From Candidatus Leptofilum proximum (GTDB taxonomy: Bacteria > Chloroflexota > Anaerolineae > Promineifilales > Promineifilaceae): a stretch of 64,000 nt of DNA. A program made the position numbers and the translations under genes. This document shows, in pieces, positions 33,206 through 42,125 of this stretch; position 1 is the first letter of the stretch; the number at the start of each line of letters is the position of its first letter. The notes below the pieces were generated by a model. That model was not told the origin of the DNA, did no database searches, and saw nothing but the letters and a program-made list of their open reading frames with translations. The stretch spans positions 5,084,001 to 5,148,000 of the forward strand of contig JADJXK010000002.1 in assembly GCA_016710325.1 (NCBI GenBank), in the 5' to 3' direction.

Positions 33206-35929
33206 ATGAACATCCGCAAACGGTTAGCTCAAATAGGCTTCACCCCCGGCGAAAGTGACGAGCTGCGCCTGCGGCGAACGATCGTGCTGACCTTCGCCTG
33301 GGCGATGAGCCTGGCGGGTGTCCTCTGGGGAACGTTTGTCTTTTTCTTTTATCAGAACCAACTGGCGCTGCTGCCGCCTTTTGCCTACGGCGCCATTTCC
33401 CTGCTGAATGTGGCGGTTTTTGCCCGCACGCGCAACTTTCCTCGCTTTCGCTTTATCCAGCTCAGCATCAGCCTGCTGCTGCCGTTTTTCATGATGATCT
33501 TTCTGGGCGGCCTGGTGCAGGGCAGCGCCACAATTCTCTGGTCGCTGATTGCCCCATTGGCCGCCCTGCTGGTGGCCGAGCGTCGCCGGGCCACGTTTTG
33601 GTTCTTCGCCTTCCTGGTTTTGGTTGTGGTGAGCCTGTTCCTGGAGCCGGTGGTGAGCAGCCGGGGTACGGCCGATCCGCAGGTGCGCACCATCTTGTTT
33701 GCTATGAACATCATTGGGCCGTGGACGGCCGCTTTTGTGCTGCTGCGCCATTTTTTGCAGGAGAAAGACGTAACCCTGGCCGAAAACGTGCGCCTGGTGC
33801 GTGAGATGCGCCGCCAGACCACGGAAATGACCTTGCTGGCAGAAATTGGCAACGATATCCTGGCCACCCTGGACCTGGGCGTTTTGTTGGGGCGCATCAC
33901 GGCCCATGCCCGCGAGCTGTTGTCCGCTAACAACTGCGCCATCTACCTGCTCCGGCCCGAAGCCCAAAAGCTGAGCCTGATTGCCTGCGCCGGGTCCATT
34001 CCAGACGAGGTAAAGGCGTTTGAGCCGCGCCTGGGCCAGGGCATCATCGGCTATGTGGCCCAGACCGGCGAGGCAGAAATTGTGTCCGACACGTCAACCG
34101 ATCCACGCCGGGTGACCCTGCCCAACGTGTCGGCCTCCTCCCGGGCAGAAAAGTTGATGGTGGCCCCGCTTTTTTCGCGCCAGGAGGTGATTGGCGTGAT
34201 GTCGATTTGGCGCCCGGCGGGGGAAGCGCCGTTTGATGCCGCCGATTTGCACGTGTTGGAGCGATTGTCACGGCAGGCGTCGATTGCCATCAACAATGCC
34301 CGCCTGTACGAAGAAACGGCCGCTGCCCGCGCGGCGGCCGTTTCCGCCAACGAAGCCAAGTCCGCCTTCCTGGCCACCATGAGCCACGAAATTCGCACGC
34401 CGATGAATGCCGTCATTGGCATGACCAGCCTGCTGCTGGCCACAGAGCAAACGGCCGAACAGCGCGAGTTCACCGAAACGATTCGCCGCAGCGGCGAAAT
34501 GCTGCTGCTGCTCATCAACGATATTCTGGATTTTTCCAAGATTGAAGCGGGGCAGCTAGAGCTGGAGGAACGGCCGTTTGACCTGCGCGACGCCGTGGAA
34601 ACCGCCCTGGAACTCATCGCCATGCCCGCCGAAGACAAGGGGCTGCGCCTCTCGTACACCATTTCCCCGGGAACGCCGCCCACGCTGGTGGGCGACGTGA
34701 CCCGCCTGCGCCAGATTTTGATTAACCTGCTCAGCAACGCCATCAAATTCACCGAAACGGGCGAAGTGGCGGTTGCGGTAGATGCCGTGCCGCCGGCCAC
34801 GCCGGACGAACCCTTTGAAGTTCACTTTGCCGTGCGGGACACCGGCATTGGCATTCCCCAGGACCGCATGGACCGGCTGTTTCGCTCGTTTAGCCAGGTG
34901 GATGCTTCCACCACGCGCACCTACGGCGGTACCGGGCTGGGGCTGGCCATTTGCAAGCGGCTGTGCCAGCTTATGGGCGGCGATATTGCCGTCACCAGCG
35001 AGGTGGGGCAGGGTTCCACCTTCGCCTTCACCATCCGGGCGGCGGCCGGACTGGCGCTGGTTGAGCCTGTGTCTTCGCCCGAGCAGCCCCGGCGCGATTC
35101 GGAGTTTGATTCGACGATGGGCCAGCGGCTGCCGCTGCGCATTTTGCTGGCCGACGACAACAGCACCAACCAGAAGCTTGGCGTGCGCCTGCTGCAGCAG
35201 CTGGGTTACCGGGCCGATGTGGCGGGCAACGGGCTTGAGGTGGTAACGGCCGTCCAGCGGCAGCCCTATGACGTGGTGTTGATGGACGTGCAGATGCCGG
35301 TGATCGATGGCCTGGAAGCGGCGCGCCAGATTCGCCAGATGCCCCTGCGCCAGCCTTACCTCATTGCCACCACGGCCGATGTGCTGATGGACAAGCGCAG
35401 CACCTGCGAGGCGGCGGGTATGAATGACTTCCTGAGCAAGCCGATTCGTGTACCCGCGCTCATGGCCGCGTTGGCGCGGGCCGCAGGCAGCGCCGAGCCA
35501 CCCGCTCCGACCGAAGCAGAAGCTGCCCCGCTGCAAGCTGACGATGGGCCAACGGCCGTTGATCCCGCAGCCCTGGACCGTTTGCAAGCCATAATGGGCG
35601 GCGAGCTGCGTTACCTTCATGAGTTAATCCACAGTTTTTTGGAGGAAGCGCCCCAACTCATCACCCAGATGCAGCAAGGGGTGGCGGCACAAGATGCCAC
35701 CGCGGTGCGCCTGGCGGCCCACAGCCTCAAGTCCAACGTGGCCGACTTTGGCGCCAGGGAGGTGCACAAGTTGACGCGGCAGATCGAAACGCTGGCCCGA
35801 GACGGCGCCCTGGCCGAGGTACCAGAGCTGGTAACGGCCGTTGCCGCTGCCTATTTGCCGGTGGAGCGGGCGCTGCGTGCCCTGGTTGATGGGGCTGTAG
35901 AGGCCGTGACGAGGAGCGACCATGAGTGA
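33206..35929 (+). CDS. Hybrid sensor histidine kinase (TM-GAF-HisKA-HATPase-REC-HPt)
   Basis: This 907-residue phosphorelay protein has about six N-terminal membrane helices (residues 25-195). A GAF domain follows (EIGNDILATLDLGVLLGRI.. to about 365). The phospho-His H-box is MSHEIRTPMNAVIGM near residue 393, and the ATPase N/G boxes include NAIKFT and GGTGLGLAI. A receiver (ILLADDNSTNQ, Asp in VLMDVQMP) and a C-terminal HPt domain (LAAHSLKSNVADFG) complete a full intramolecular relay. Its last 8 bases overlap the next gene, which points to translational coupling. The signal sensed is not evident. Confidence 0.95.
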   Translation: MNIRKRLAQIGFTPGESDELRLRRTIVLTFAWAMSLAGVLWGTFVFFFYQNQLALLPPFAYGAISLLNVAVFARTRNFPRFRFIQLSISLLLPFFMMIFLGGLVQGSATILWSLIAPLAALLVAERRRATFWFFAFLVLVVVSLFLEPVVSSRGTADPQVRTILFAMNIIGPWTAAFVLLRHFLQEKDVTLAENVRLVREMRRQTTEMTLLAEIGNDILATLDLGVLLGRITAHARELLSANNCAIYLLRPEAQKLSLIACAGSIPDEVKAFEPRLGQGIIGYVAQTGEAEIVSDTSTDPRRVTLPNVSASSRAEKLMVAPLFSRQEVIGVMSIWRPAGEAPFDAADLHVLERLSRQASIAINNARLYEETAAARAAAVSANEAKSAFLATMSHEIRTPMNAVIGMTSLLLATEQTAEQREFTETIRRSGEMLLLLINDILDFSKIEAGQLELEERPFDLRDAVETALELIAMPAEDKGLRLSYTISPGTPPTLVGDVTRLRQILINLLSNAIKFTETGEVAVAVDAVPPATPDEPFEVHFAVRDTGIGIPQDRMDRLFRSFSQVDASTTRTYGGTGLGLAICKRLCQLMGGDIAVTSEVGQGSTFAFTIRAAAGLALVEPVSSPEQPRRDSEFDSTMGQRLPLRILLADDNSTNQKLGVRLLQQLGYRADVAGNGLEVVTAVQRQPYDVVLMDVQMPVIDGLEAARQIRQMPLRQPYLIATTADVLMDKRSTCEAAGMNDFLSKPIRVPALMAALARAAGSAEPPAPTEAEAAPLQADDGPTAVDPAALDRLQAIMGGELRYLHELIHSFLEEAPQLITQMQQGVAAQDATAVRLAAHSLKSNVADFGAREVHKLTRQIETLARDGALAEVPELVTAVAAAYLPVERALRALVDGAVEAVTRSDHE

Positions 35930-37343
35930 ACCGACAGCGCCCGAGGTGACGCCTGGCGGGCAAATCCTGGTGGTAGACGACAACCGCATGAACCGCATCA
36001 AGCTGTCGCACATGTTGGCGCAGCAGGGGCATACGGTGGCCCTGGCGGAAAACGGCCGTCTGGCGCTGGAGATGTTGGGGGAACGGCCGTTTGACGTGGT
36101 GCTGCTCGACCTGCTCATGCCGGAGATGGATGGCTATGCCGTGCTGCGCGAAATCAAGGCCAATGCCAACTGGCGCGATATCGTGGTGATTGTTATTTCG
36201 GCGCTGGATGAGATGGAGAGCATCGTGCGCTGCATCCAGATGGGTGCCGAGGATTACCTGCCCAAGCCGTTTGATCCGGTGCTGCTGAAGGCCAGGTTGG
36301 AGACCAGCCTGGAAAAAAAGAAGCTGCGCGACCTGGAAAAAGTCTATTTGCAGCAAGAAGTGCTGCTGCGCCAGTCGGAAAAACTGGCGACGCTGGGGCG
36401 GTTGAGCGCGGGCGTGGCCCACGAGCTGAACAATCCGGCAGCGGCGGTGCAGCGCAGCGCCAGCTACCTGCTCACGGCAATCGGCCGTTTGCAAAAGGCC
36501 CAGCTGGGGTTGGATATGCACGGGCTGTCATCGGCGCAGTCGGTGCAGCTGACGTCGCTCTTGGAACGGGCGGCCGAGCAGGCGGCCCAGCCAATGCACC
36601 TGGACAGCCTGACCCGCAGCGACCGGCAGGAAGAAATTGAAGTGTGGCTGGAAGCGCAGCAGGTGACCGACTGCTGGGAATATGCGCCGGAACTGGTGGC
36701 GATGGGGTACGATAAGACGGCGCTGGGGCGGCTGGAAGCGACGTTTGGCAAGGCCCAGCTTTCGGCCGTGGTGGCCTGGATCAGCGCCACCTATGCCCTG
36801 TTTGCCCTGGCCCAGGAAATCAGCCAGGCAACCGGCCGTATTTCGGAAATTGTCAAGGCGCTGAAGTCTTACACCTACATGGACCAGGCGCCGACGCAGC
36901 AGGTAAACATCCACGAGGGGCTGGACGGTACGCTGGCGATTTTGCGCCACAAGCTGAAAAAAGGTGTGGAAGTGGTGCGTGACTACGGCGACAACGTGCC
37001 GCTGATTGATGCTTACGGCAGCGAGCTGAACCAGGTGTGGACCAACCTGATCGACAACGCTATCGATGCCATGGACGGGCAAGGGCAGTTAACGCTGCAA
37101 ACCCGGCGTGAGGGGGCGTGGCTGGTGGTGGCCGTTACGGACAACGGCCCTGGCATTCCGGAGGGGATTCAGGCCAAGATTTTTGATCCGTTTTTCACGA
37201 CAAAGGCGCCTGGCCAGGGCACCGGTTTGGGCCTAAACATCTCGTACAACATTGTGGTGCAAAAGCATAACGGCCGTTTCACCGTCCACTCCCGCCCGGG
37301 GGAAACCCGCTTTGAGGTGCGCCTGCCGCTTGATGCGAAATAG
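35922..37343 (+). CDS. Response regulator-histidine kinase fusion
   Basis: This 473-residue cytoplasmic protein has an N-terminal receiver (ILVVDDNRMNRIKL, Asp in VVLLDLLMPEMDG, Lys in YLPKPFD) and a coiled linker. A kinase core follows, with H-box RLSAGVAHELNNPAAAV and ATPase motifs NLIDNAIDAMDGQG, VTDNGPGIPEG and GTGLGLNIS. The start overlaps the previous kinase by 8 bases and has GAGGAG upstream. The receiver could accept phosphate from that hybrid kinase, giving a branched relay with the flavin-linked regulator at 31469. No DNA-binding output domain is present in any of the three. Confidence 0.93.
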   Translation: MSEPTAPEVTPGGQILVVDDNRMNRIKLSHMLAQQGHTVALAENGRLALEMLGERPFDVVLLDLLMPEMDGYAVLREIKANANWRDIVVIVISALDEMESIVRCIQMGAEDYLPKPFDPVLLKARLETSLEKKKLRDLEKVYLQQEVLLRQSEKLATLGRLSAGVAHELNNPAAAVQRSASYLLTAIGRLQKAQLGLDMHGLSSAQSVQLTSLLERAAEQAAQPMHLDSLTRSDRQEEIEVWLEAQQVTDCWEYAPELVAMGYDKTALGRLEATFGKAQLSAVVAWISATYALFALAQEISQATGRISEIVKALKSYTYMDQAPTQQVNIHEGLDGTLAILRHKLKKGVEVVRDYGDNVPLIDAYGSELNQVWTNLIDNAIDAMDGQGQLTLQTRREGAWLVVAVTDNGPGIPEGIQAKIFDPFFTTKAPGQGTGLGLNISYNIVVQKHNGRFTVHSRPGETRFEVRLPLDAK

Positions 37344-37388
37344 GCTGGCGAGTAGTGCTGAATGAAAAAACCACACCGGTACTTAAGT

Positions 37389-37498
37389 TGTCATGCTGAG
37401 GTCCTCCGAAGCATCCCTGGAACTTTTCTCGCTCGGCACGACTCGGCTAACGCCAGGTGTCAGGGATGCTTCACTCCGAAGACTCCGTTCAGCATGAC
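37389..37498. repeat. TGTCATGCTGAG inverted repeat element
   Basis: TTGTCATGCTGAGGTCCTCC at the left end is mirrored by GACTCCGTTCAGCATGACAT at the right end, with an inner GCATCCCTGG../..CAGGGATGC stem. It lies between convergent genes and may double as a terminator. Confidence 0.8.
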
Positions 37499-37524
37499 AT
37501 ACCTTCTCCACTTTACGACCGTGC

Positions 37525-38136
37525 TTATTGCAGCAGCGGCAGGACGATGTTTTCCAGCTCGCGTTCGCTGATTTCGCCGGTTTGCACGTGCTGGATGACA
37601 CCCTCGCGGTCGATGATGAAGGTTGTGGGGAAGCTACGCGTGCTGTACTGGCTGGCGACCCGGCCTTCGATGTCTAGCAGCACGGGGAAGCTGAAGTTAT
37701 TGGCCTGGATAAACGGCCGTACCGTAGCCGCATCCTCCTGGGCATTGATGGCCAGAACGACCAGCCCTTCATCCTGGTGCGCTTCGTAAAAGCGGTTGAT
37801 GCCCGGCATTTCGGCGCGGCAGGGCGGGCACCAGGTGGCCCAAAAGTTCATGATGATCACGTCGCCTTCATAGTCGGCCAGGGCAATTTGCTCGCCATCC
37901 AGTGACCCCAGACTGAAATCGGTGACGGTGCCGCCTTTTTGCGCCAGGGCAGGGGCGCCGTAGCTGTTGGTGGTGGGTTTAGGTTCGGCCGTTTTTAAGC
38001 TCACCCAGATGATGGTACCCAGACCGCCCAGAATCAAAACCAGGGCGGCAGCCAGCAAGATGTTGTTTTGCCGGACCTTTTTTTGCCGCCGGGCGTCGCG
38101 ACGGCCGTGTGATAAATTGTGATGAGAATTAGACAT
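37525..38136 (-). CDS. TlpA/ResA-like membrane-anchored thioredoxin
   Basis: This 203-residue protein starts at ATG 38136 with GGAGT upstream. A basic N-terminal tail and one membrane helix (about residues 23-45) anchor it, and the thioredoxin domain faces outside. The active site is NFWATWCPPCRAEMPG (CPPC), and the cis-Pro loop is TRSFPTTFIID. Such proteins reduce disulfides during cytochrome c maturation or in extracytoplasmic proteins. No cytochrome biogenesis gene is adjacent. Confidence 0.92.
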   Translation of the reverse strand: MSNSHHNLSHGRRDARRQKKVRQNNILLAAALVLILGGLGTIIWVSLKTAEPKPTTNSYGAPALAQKGGTVTDFSLGSLDGEQIALADYEGDVIIMNFWATWCPPCRAEMPGINRFYEAHQDEGLVVLAINAQEDAATVRPFIQANNFSFPVLLDIEGRVASQYSTRSFPTTFIIDREGVIQHVQTGEISERELENIVLPLLQ

Positions 38137-38331
38137 GTCGTTACTCCAGTTACAGGTGTGCATCTTTCAATTTTATTGGATGCAGCGCACTGGCAGAAGT
38201 AACATTCGTCCCCAAAAAACCTGACAGGTCTTTTGAGCTGCTTTGCCAGCAAGTTATTTTGCAAGACAAAACGCCTCGATAGCAAAGTTGGCTTGTAGAC
38301 CTGGCAGGTTTGCAAACCGCATACTATCCTT

Positions 38332-39285
38332 TCAGGTTACATCCATCCATGACACCATAAACTGGCTTGTACCCAGACCAAAATGAGGCGACATAGCTGG
38401 TGTGTCCAGGTTGCTTTCCAACGAACTAAGCATGACCACATCCAATGTTGTCGCGGTGACCTGAAAACCAGCTTGCTGTAACCGAGCTACATGCGACGAA
38501 TATCGGTTCATAGTGACTTGGACAAAAGGAGCGTCTGATTCAGATAGTAGTGCAGCGGCAGCCGCGACAATGTCTACCTCGTCCAGCAAAAGAATGTCAT
38601 CCACTTTGAATAGAGAATCTGAAGTCTGAACGGCCGCATAGCCAATCAGGTCATTGCCTTGGTACAGGAGACGCAAATCCTCCAAACGTATCTCATCACC
38701 AATTTCTACCATCTTGGGCAAGAAATCTTCGTGCCGTCGAGCAAACCCAGTTTTGCCAAGCGCTACCCGTCGAAAGAGCGCATCGGCTTCGGGCAGGGCT
38801 TCTAGAGTCGCTTTGGTCACAGTGAATGCATTGCCACAGTTCTCAATAAGAGCGCGTGGGGCCAGGGCGGCGGCAAAATGGGTGACGTTCTGGTAGCCAT
38901 GTTTCAAGTAAAAAGGATGTGCCACCCAATGAGGGCTGGTTCCCAGCGCCGCAAAGCGTAAACGCGCTTCACGCATGCGGTTGTGTGCTTCGCTAATCAA
39001 CAAAGAACCAATCCCCTGACGACTGTAGGCCGGATGGGTACACATCGCCCAAATGCCTCCCACGTCTTCGGGCCCTTCTGATGTCATCATGGGCAGACGA
39101 AAGACACCCGTTTGTCCGACAACACGGCCGTTATCCACCGCATAAATCGCCAAAAACGGAAAAGCCCGTTCATCCAAACGACGAATTTTTTTTGCTACTT
39201 CTGGCGTTAAGGCAAAGCGGAAACACAGAAGGTTCAAGTCAAGAACAGCAAATGGATCTACGTTATCATATTCCAATATTTTCAT
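38332..39285 (-). CDS. GNAT-family N-acetyltransferase coupled to tryptophanase
   Basis: This protein of 317 residues has an N-terminal GNAT domain with the acyl-CoA loop THPAYSRQGIGSLLISEA near residue 95 and a following LGTSPHWVAHPFYLKHGYQ segment. The C-terminal half appears to be a second, degenerate GNAT-like or Eis-like domain. Its ATG overlaps the tnaA stop codon in an ATGA arrangement (39282-39285), so the two are almost certainly translated together. The acceptor substrate is unknown; an amine or amino acid linked to tryptophan breakdown is a guess. Confidence 0.82.
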   Translation of the reverse strand: MKILEYDNVDPFAVLDLNLLCFRFALTPEVAKKIRRLDERAFPFLAIYAVDNGRVVGQTGVFRLPMMTSEGPEDVGGIWAMCTHPAYSRQGIGSLLISEAHNRMREARLRFAALGTSPHWVAHPFYLKHGYQNVTHFAAALAPRALIENCGNAFTVTKATLEALPEADALFRRVALGKTGFARRHEDFLPKMVEIGDEIRLEDLRLLYQGNDLIGYAAVQTSDSLFKVDDILLLDEVDIVAAAAALLSESDAPFVQVTMNRYSSHVARLQQAGFQVTATTLDVVMLSSLESNLDTPAMSPHFGLGTSQFMVSWMDVT

Positions 39286-40673
39286 GACTGTAACAATGTA
39301 TCATGTACTGGCGTCATCTTGGCCGAGAAGTGGCGCAGCATAGGGGGGGACTCCACAATCTTAACGCCGCGAATGTCATCTTTGATGCTGTTGACATAAA
39401 GCAGCACCTCGGCCAGGTAATCGACGTGGCTTTGTGTGTAGACGCGGCGCGGGAAGGCCAGTCGCACCAGTTCCATGGCGGCGGGCTTTTCGCTGCCGTC
39501 GGGCTGGTGGCCAAACATCACCGAGCCGATTTCCACCGAGCGAATGCCGCCTTCCAGGTACAGCGCCAGCGACAGTGCCCAGGCGGGATACTCGCTTTGG
39601 GGAATGTGGGGCAGCATCGTTTTGGCGTCGATGTAGATGGCGTGGCCGCCGGGCGGCTGCACGATGGGGATGTTGTTGGCGGTGAGAATGTCGCCCAGGT
39701 AGGCCACGGAGCGGATGCGGTATTGCAAATAATCCTCGTGCAGCACCTCTTCCAGGCCGACGGCCAGCGCTTCCAGATCGTACCCGGCCAGGCCGCCGTA
39801 GGTGGGGAAGCCTTCCGTGAGGATGAGCAGATTTTTGCATTCCTGCGCCAACGCGTCGTCGTTGAGGGCCAGGAAGCCGCCGATGTTGGCCATGCCGTCC
39901 TTCTTGGCGCTCATCGTGGCGCCATCGACGTAGCTGAACATCTCCTGGGCGATTTCCAGCGGCGTTTTGTCGGCGTAACCTTCCTCGCGGGTTTTGATGA
40001 ACCAGGCGTTTTCGGCAAAGCGGCAGCAGTCGAGAAAGAGGGGCACGTTGTGGCGATGGCAAATCGCACTGGCGGCGCGGATGTTGGCCATGCTGACGGG
40101 CTGCCCGCCGCCGGAATTGTTGGTCACGGTGATCATGGCCAGCGGCACTTTGCCGGGATTGTCCACGAGCACGCGCTCCAATTTTTCCAGATCGATGTTG
40201 CCTTTGAAGGGCAAAATCGCGGCCGGATCGTGCGCTTCGGCGATGGGGATATCCAGGGCGGTCGCGCCGCGGTATTCGGTGTTGGCCCGGGTGGTGTCGA
40301 AGTGAGTGTTATTGGGCACGATGTCGCCCGGATTGAGCACGGAGCCAAACAGGATGCGCTCGGCGGCGCGGCCCTGGTGGGTGGGGATGACGTGTTTGAG
40401 ATGGGTGATGGTGCGTACGGCCGCTTCAAACTTATAAAACGACTTCGCCCCGGCGTACGACTCGTCCCCAAGCATCATGCCCGCCCATTGGCCCGAGGAC
40501 ATCGCGCCGGTGCCGGAGTCGGTCAGCAGGTCGATGAGCACGTCTTCGGCCTTGAGCAGGAACAGGTTGTAGTGGGCCTCGGCCAGCAGCCGCTCCCGCT
40601 CCTCGCGGGTGGTCTGGCGAATCGGCTCCACCATTTTGATACGAAACGGTTCGATAATGGTTTTGAACTGCAT
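39282..40673 (-). CDS. tnaA: Tryptophanase (tryptophan indole-lyase)
   Basis: This 463-residue PLP enzyme splits L-tryptophan into indole, pyruvate and ammonia. The PLP Lys is in DGATMSAKKDGMANIGG, and THQGRAAE plus GGQPVSMAN are family hallmarks. Two positions separate it from tyrosine phenol-lyase: it has Asp in NTHFDTTRAN, where the phenol-lyase has Thr, and RSVEIGS instead of RSMERG. The start at ATG 40673 has GGAG seven bases upstream; the longer frame would translate the adjoining palindromic repeat. It is shortly downstream of the molybdopterin-binding gene and coupled to a GNAT gene. No TnaC-like leader peptide was recognised. Confidence 0.93.
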   Translation of the reverse strand: MQFKTIIEPFRIKMVEPIRQTTREERERLLAEAHYNLFLLKAEDVLIDLLTDSGTGAMSSGQWAGMMLGDESYAGAKSFYKFEAAVRTITHLKHVIPTHQGRAAERILFGSVLNPGDIVPNNTHFDTTRANTEYRGATALDIPIAEAHDPAAILPFKGNIDLEKLERVLVDNPGKVPLAMITVTNNSGGGQPVSMANIRAASAICHRHNVPLFLDCCRFAENAWFIKTREEGYADKTPLEIAQEMFSYVDGATMSAKKDGMANIGGFLALNDDALAQECKNLLILTEGFPTYGGLAGYDLEALAVGLEEVLHEDYLQYRIRSVAYLGDILTANNIPIVQPPGGHAIYIDAKTMLPHIPQSEYPAWALSLALYLEGGIRSVEIGSVMFGHQPDGSEKPAAMELVRLAFPRRVYTQSHVDYLAEVLLYVNSIKDDIRGVKIVESPPMLRHFSAKMTPVHDTLLQS

Positions 40674-40684
40674 GGGATTCTCCT

Positions 40685-40749
40685 GAGATTGGAGACTGGA
40701 GATTAGAGATTTGGTGTTTGTAAGTCGCCAATCTCTAATCTCCAATCTC
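40685..40749. repeat. GGAGATTGG palindromic repeat upstream of tnaA
   Basis: GAGATTGGAGACTGGAGATT on the left pairs with AATCTCTAATCTCCAATCTC on the right. It fills the spacer between tnaA and the molybdopterin-binding gene. It is the third member of the family found inside two coding sequences (1833-1906, 19123-19182). Confidence 0.82.
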
Positions 40750-40751
40750 TT

Positions 40752-41771
40752 TTAAAGTTTGCTGCGTGGATACGGCCGTTCCGGCACATCCTCCAGCAGC
40801 CCGCCGTGGCCCAGTTCGATGATGTCCGCCTGGGTGAGCCGGTCGCCGACGAGCAGGCGGGGCAGCACCTCGTCCACGATGTTGCGCTTGGGGCTGCGCA
40901 CGCAGCCGGGCGCGCCGAGGATGGGCAGGTCATCCAGGTAGGCCAGCATGAGCAGGTTGCCCGGATCCACCGGCGCGCCAAAGCAGGTCAGCTCACCGCC
41001 CGCCTGGGCCACGGCGCGCGGGGCGATGTCGCGATGGTCCATGATGGCCGTCTCCCCGGCCAGGATGATCAGGTCGGCCCCGGCGGCGGCCTGCTGCTGG
41101 ATGGATTCGGCCATGGCGTCTTCGTCATGCACATCGTCCAGCGGCAGGTAGGTGACGCTTTCCAGCCGGGCGCCGAGCATCTCCAGCCGGCTGCGCAGCG
41201 GTGGGTCGAAGCTGCGCTGCACCCGCTCGGCGGCGCTGGGTGAGCCGGAAAGGATAACAGCGACGCGGCGCGCAGGCAGCGGATCGAGCCAGAGCAGGGG
41301 CCCGGTTTCGGTGAGTTGTTCGATGGCGGTTACGGCCGTTTCCGGCACAGCATACGGAATAATTTTCACGGTCCCCACCATTTTGCCCTCGGGAACGGCC
41401 GTGTGGTGGGGCAGGGTGGCCAGGGTGATGCCCGGCTGGCTGTTGAGCTGGTGCAGCCGGGCGGCGTCGACACGCAGCACGCCCAGGGCATCGGCCTTGA
41501 GGTTGACGCGCCCGGTGGCGGCCCGGCTGGTGTAGAGGTGCGGCCCCATCACCGCGTCGGCGATGCGGCGGGCGGCGCTGTCTTCGTCCACATCCCCAGC
41601 TTCCAGCTGGGCCACGTAGACCACGCTGCGGCCGGTGCGGCGCAGGGCGGGCAGGTCGTCTGGGGTGATGGTGTGGCCTTTTCGGAAGAGGCGACGGCCG
41701 TTGGCTCCGGCGATGTTGTGGCCCAGGATTTTGCCAGGAGATTGGTCAATGGGAATGGGTCCAAATTTCAT
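40752..41771 (-). CDS. Molybdopterin-binding (MoCF domain) protein
   Basis: This 339-residue protein starts at ATG 41771 with GAGAG upstream. The N-terminal half (about 1-165; PGKILGHNIAGANGRRLFRKG) resembles the domain preceding MoeA/MobA-like MPT-binding modules. The C-terminal half has the MoCF fold: VAVILSGSPSAAERVQRSF, then AAAGADLIILAGETAIMDHRD and PVDPGNLLMLAYL. Such proteins are often encoded with XdhC and Mo hydroxylases and are thought to handle molybdopterin. It may belong to the maturation set for the CoxMLS-type enzyme, with the CoxG gene divergently placed next door. Confidence 0.85.
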   Translation of the reverse strand: MKFGPIPIDQSPGKILGHNIAGANGRRLFRKGHTITPDDLPALRRTGRSVVYVAQLEAGDVDEDSAARRIADAVMGPHLYTSRAATGRVNLKADALGVLRVDAARLHQLNSQPGITLATLPHHTAVPEGKMVGTVKIIPYAVPETAVTAIEQLTETGPLLWLDPLPARRVAVILSGSPSAAERVQRSFDPPLRSRLEMLGARLESVTYLPLDDVHDEDAMAESIQQQAAAGADLIILAGETAIMDHRDIAPRAVAQAGGELTCFGAPVDPGNLLMLAYLDDLPILGAPGCVRSPKRNIVDEVLPRLLVGDRLTQADIIELGHGGLLEDVPERPYPRSKL

Positions 41772-41891
41772 GGGCGGTCTCTCGTGGTTGTGGAAAATAG
41801 ATACTTGCCCCATTTTAACAGCTTCTCTGCATCGAGGGTTAACTGATCATTTCGAGGGGTGTACCAACAACTTGTCAGGCAAAGTTATTAA

Positions 41892-41949
41892 CTCACGCAA
41901 AGACGCGAAGGTACAAAGGGAAAATTTAGCGTCTTTGCGCTTGGCGTGA
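41892..41949. repeat. ACGCAAAGACGC hairpin
   Basis: TCACGCAAAGACGC pairs with GCGTCTTTGCGC..GGCGTGA. It lies in the 354-base divergent gap between the molybdopterin-binding gene and coxG-like gene. That gap also holds a GACCTCATTTCGAGGAGAG stretch (about 41973-41991), with no gene seen. Confidence 0.75.
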
Positions 41950-42125
41950 AATATAATGACAACTTGTTCGTAGACCTCATTTCGAGGAGAGAGCATTCTC
42001 AGATGCGACCGGCATCTGAGGATGCCGACTCTGCCTTGTTTCCTCCCCTTCAATTGACGATTTGCCCATCCCCTATTAGACTAACGCCACCTACAGTTCA
42101 ACACGCGAGAAAAGGAAGAGACCCC

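Noticed and set aside
34556..35620. 354-codon open frame on the minus strand
   Set aside because: Antisense to the kinase and receiver domains of the hybrid histidine kinase; composition is typical of shadow frames.
39282..40673. Tyrosine phenol-lyase
   Set aside because: Asp in THFDTTRAN and RSVEIGS match tryptophanase; the phenol-lyase Thr and Arg residues are not present.
39303..40706. 467-codon open frame on the plus strand
   Set aside because: Antisense to tryptophanase, whose active-site motifs are all present; no ribosome-binding site or domain was seen in the shadow frame.
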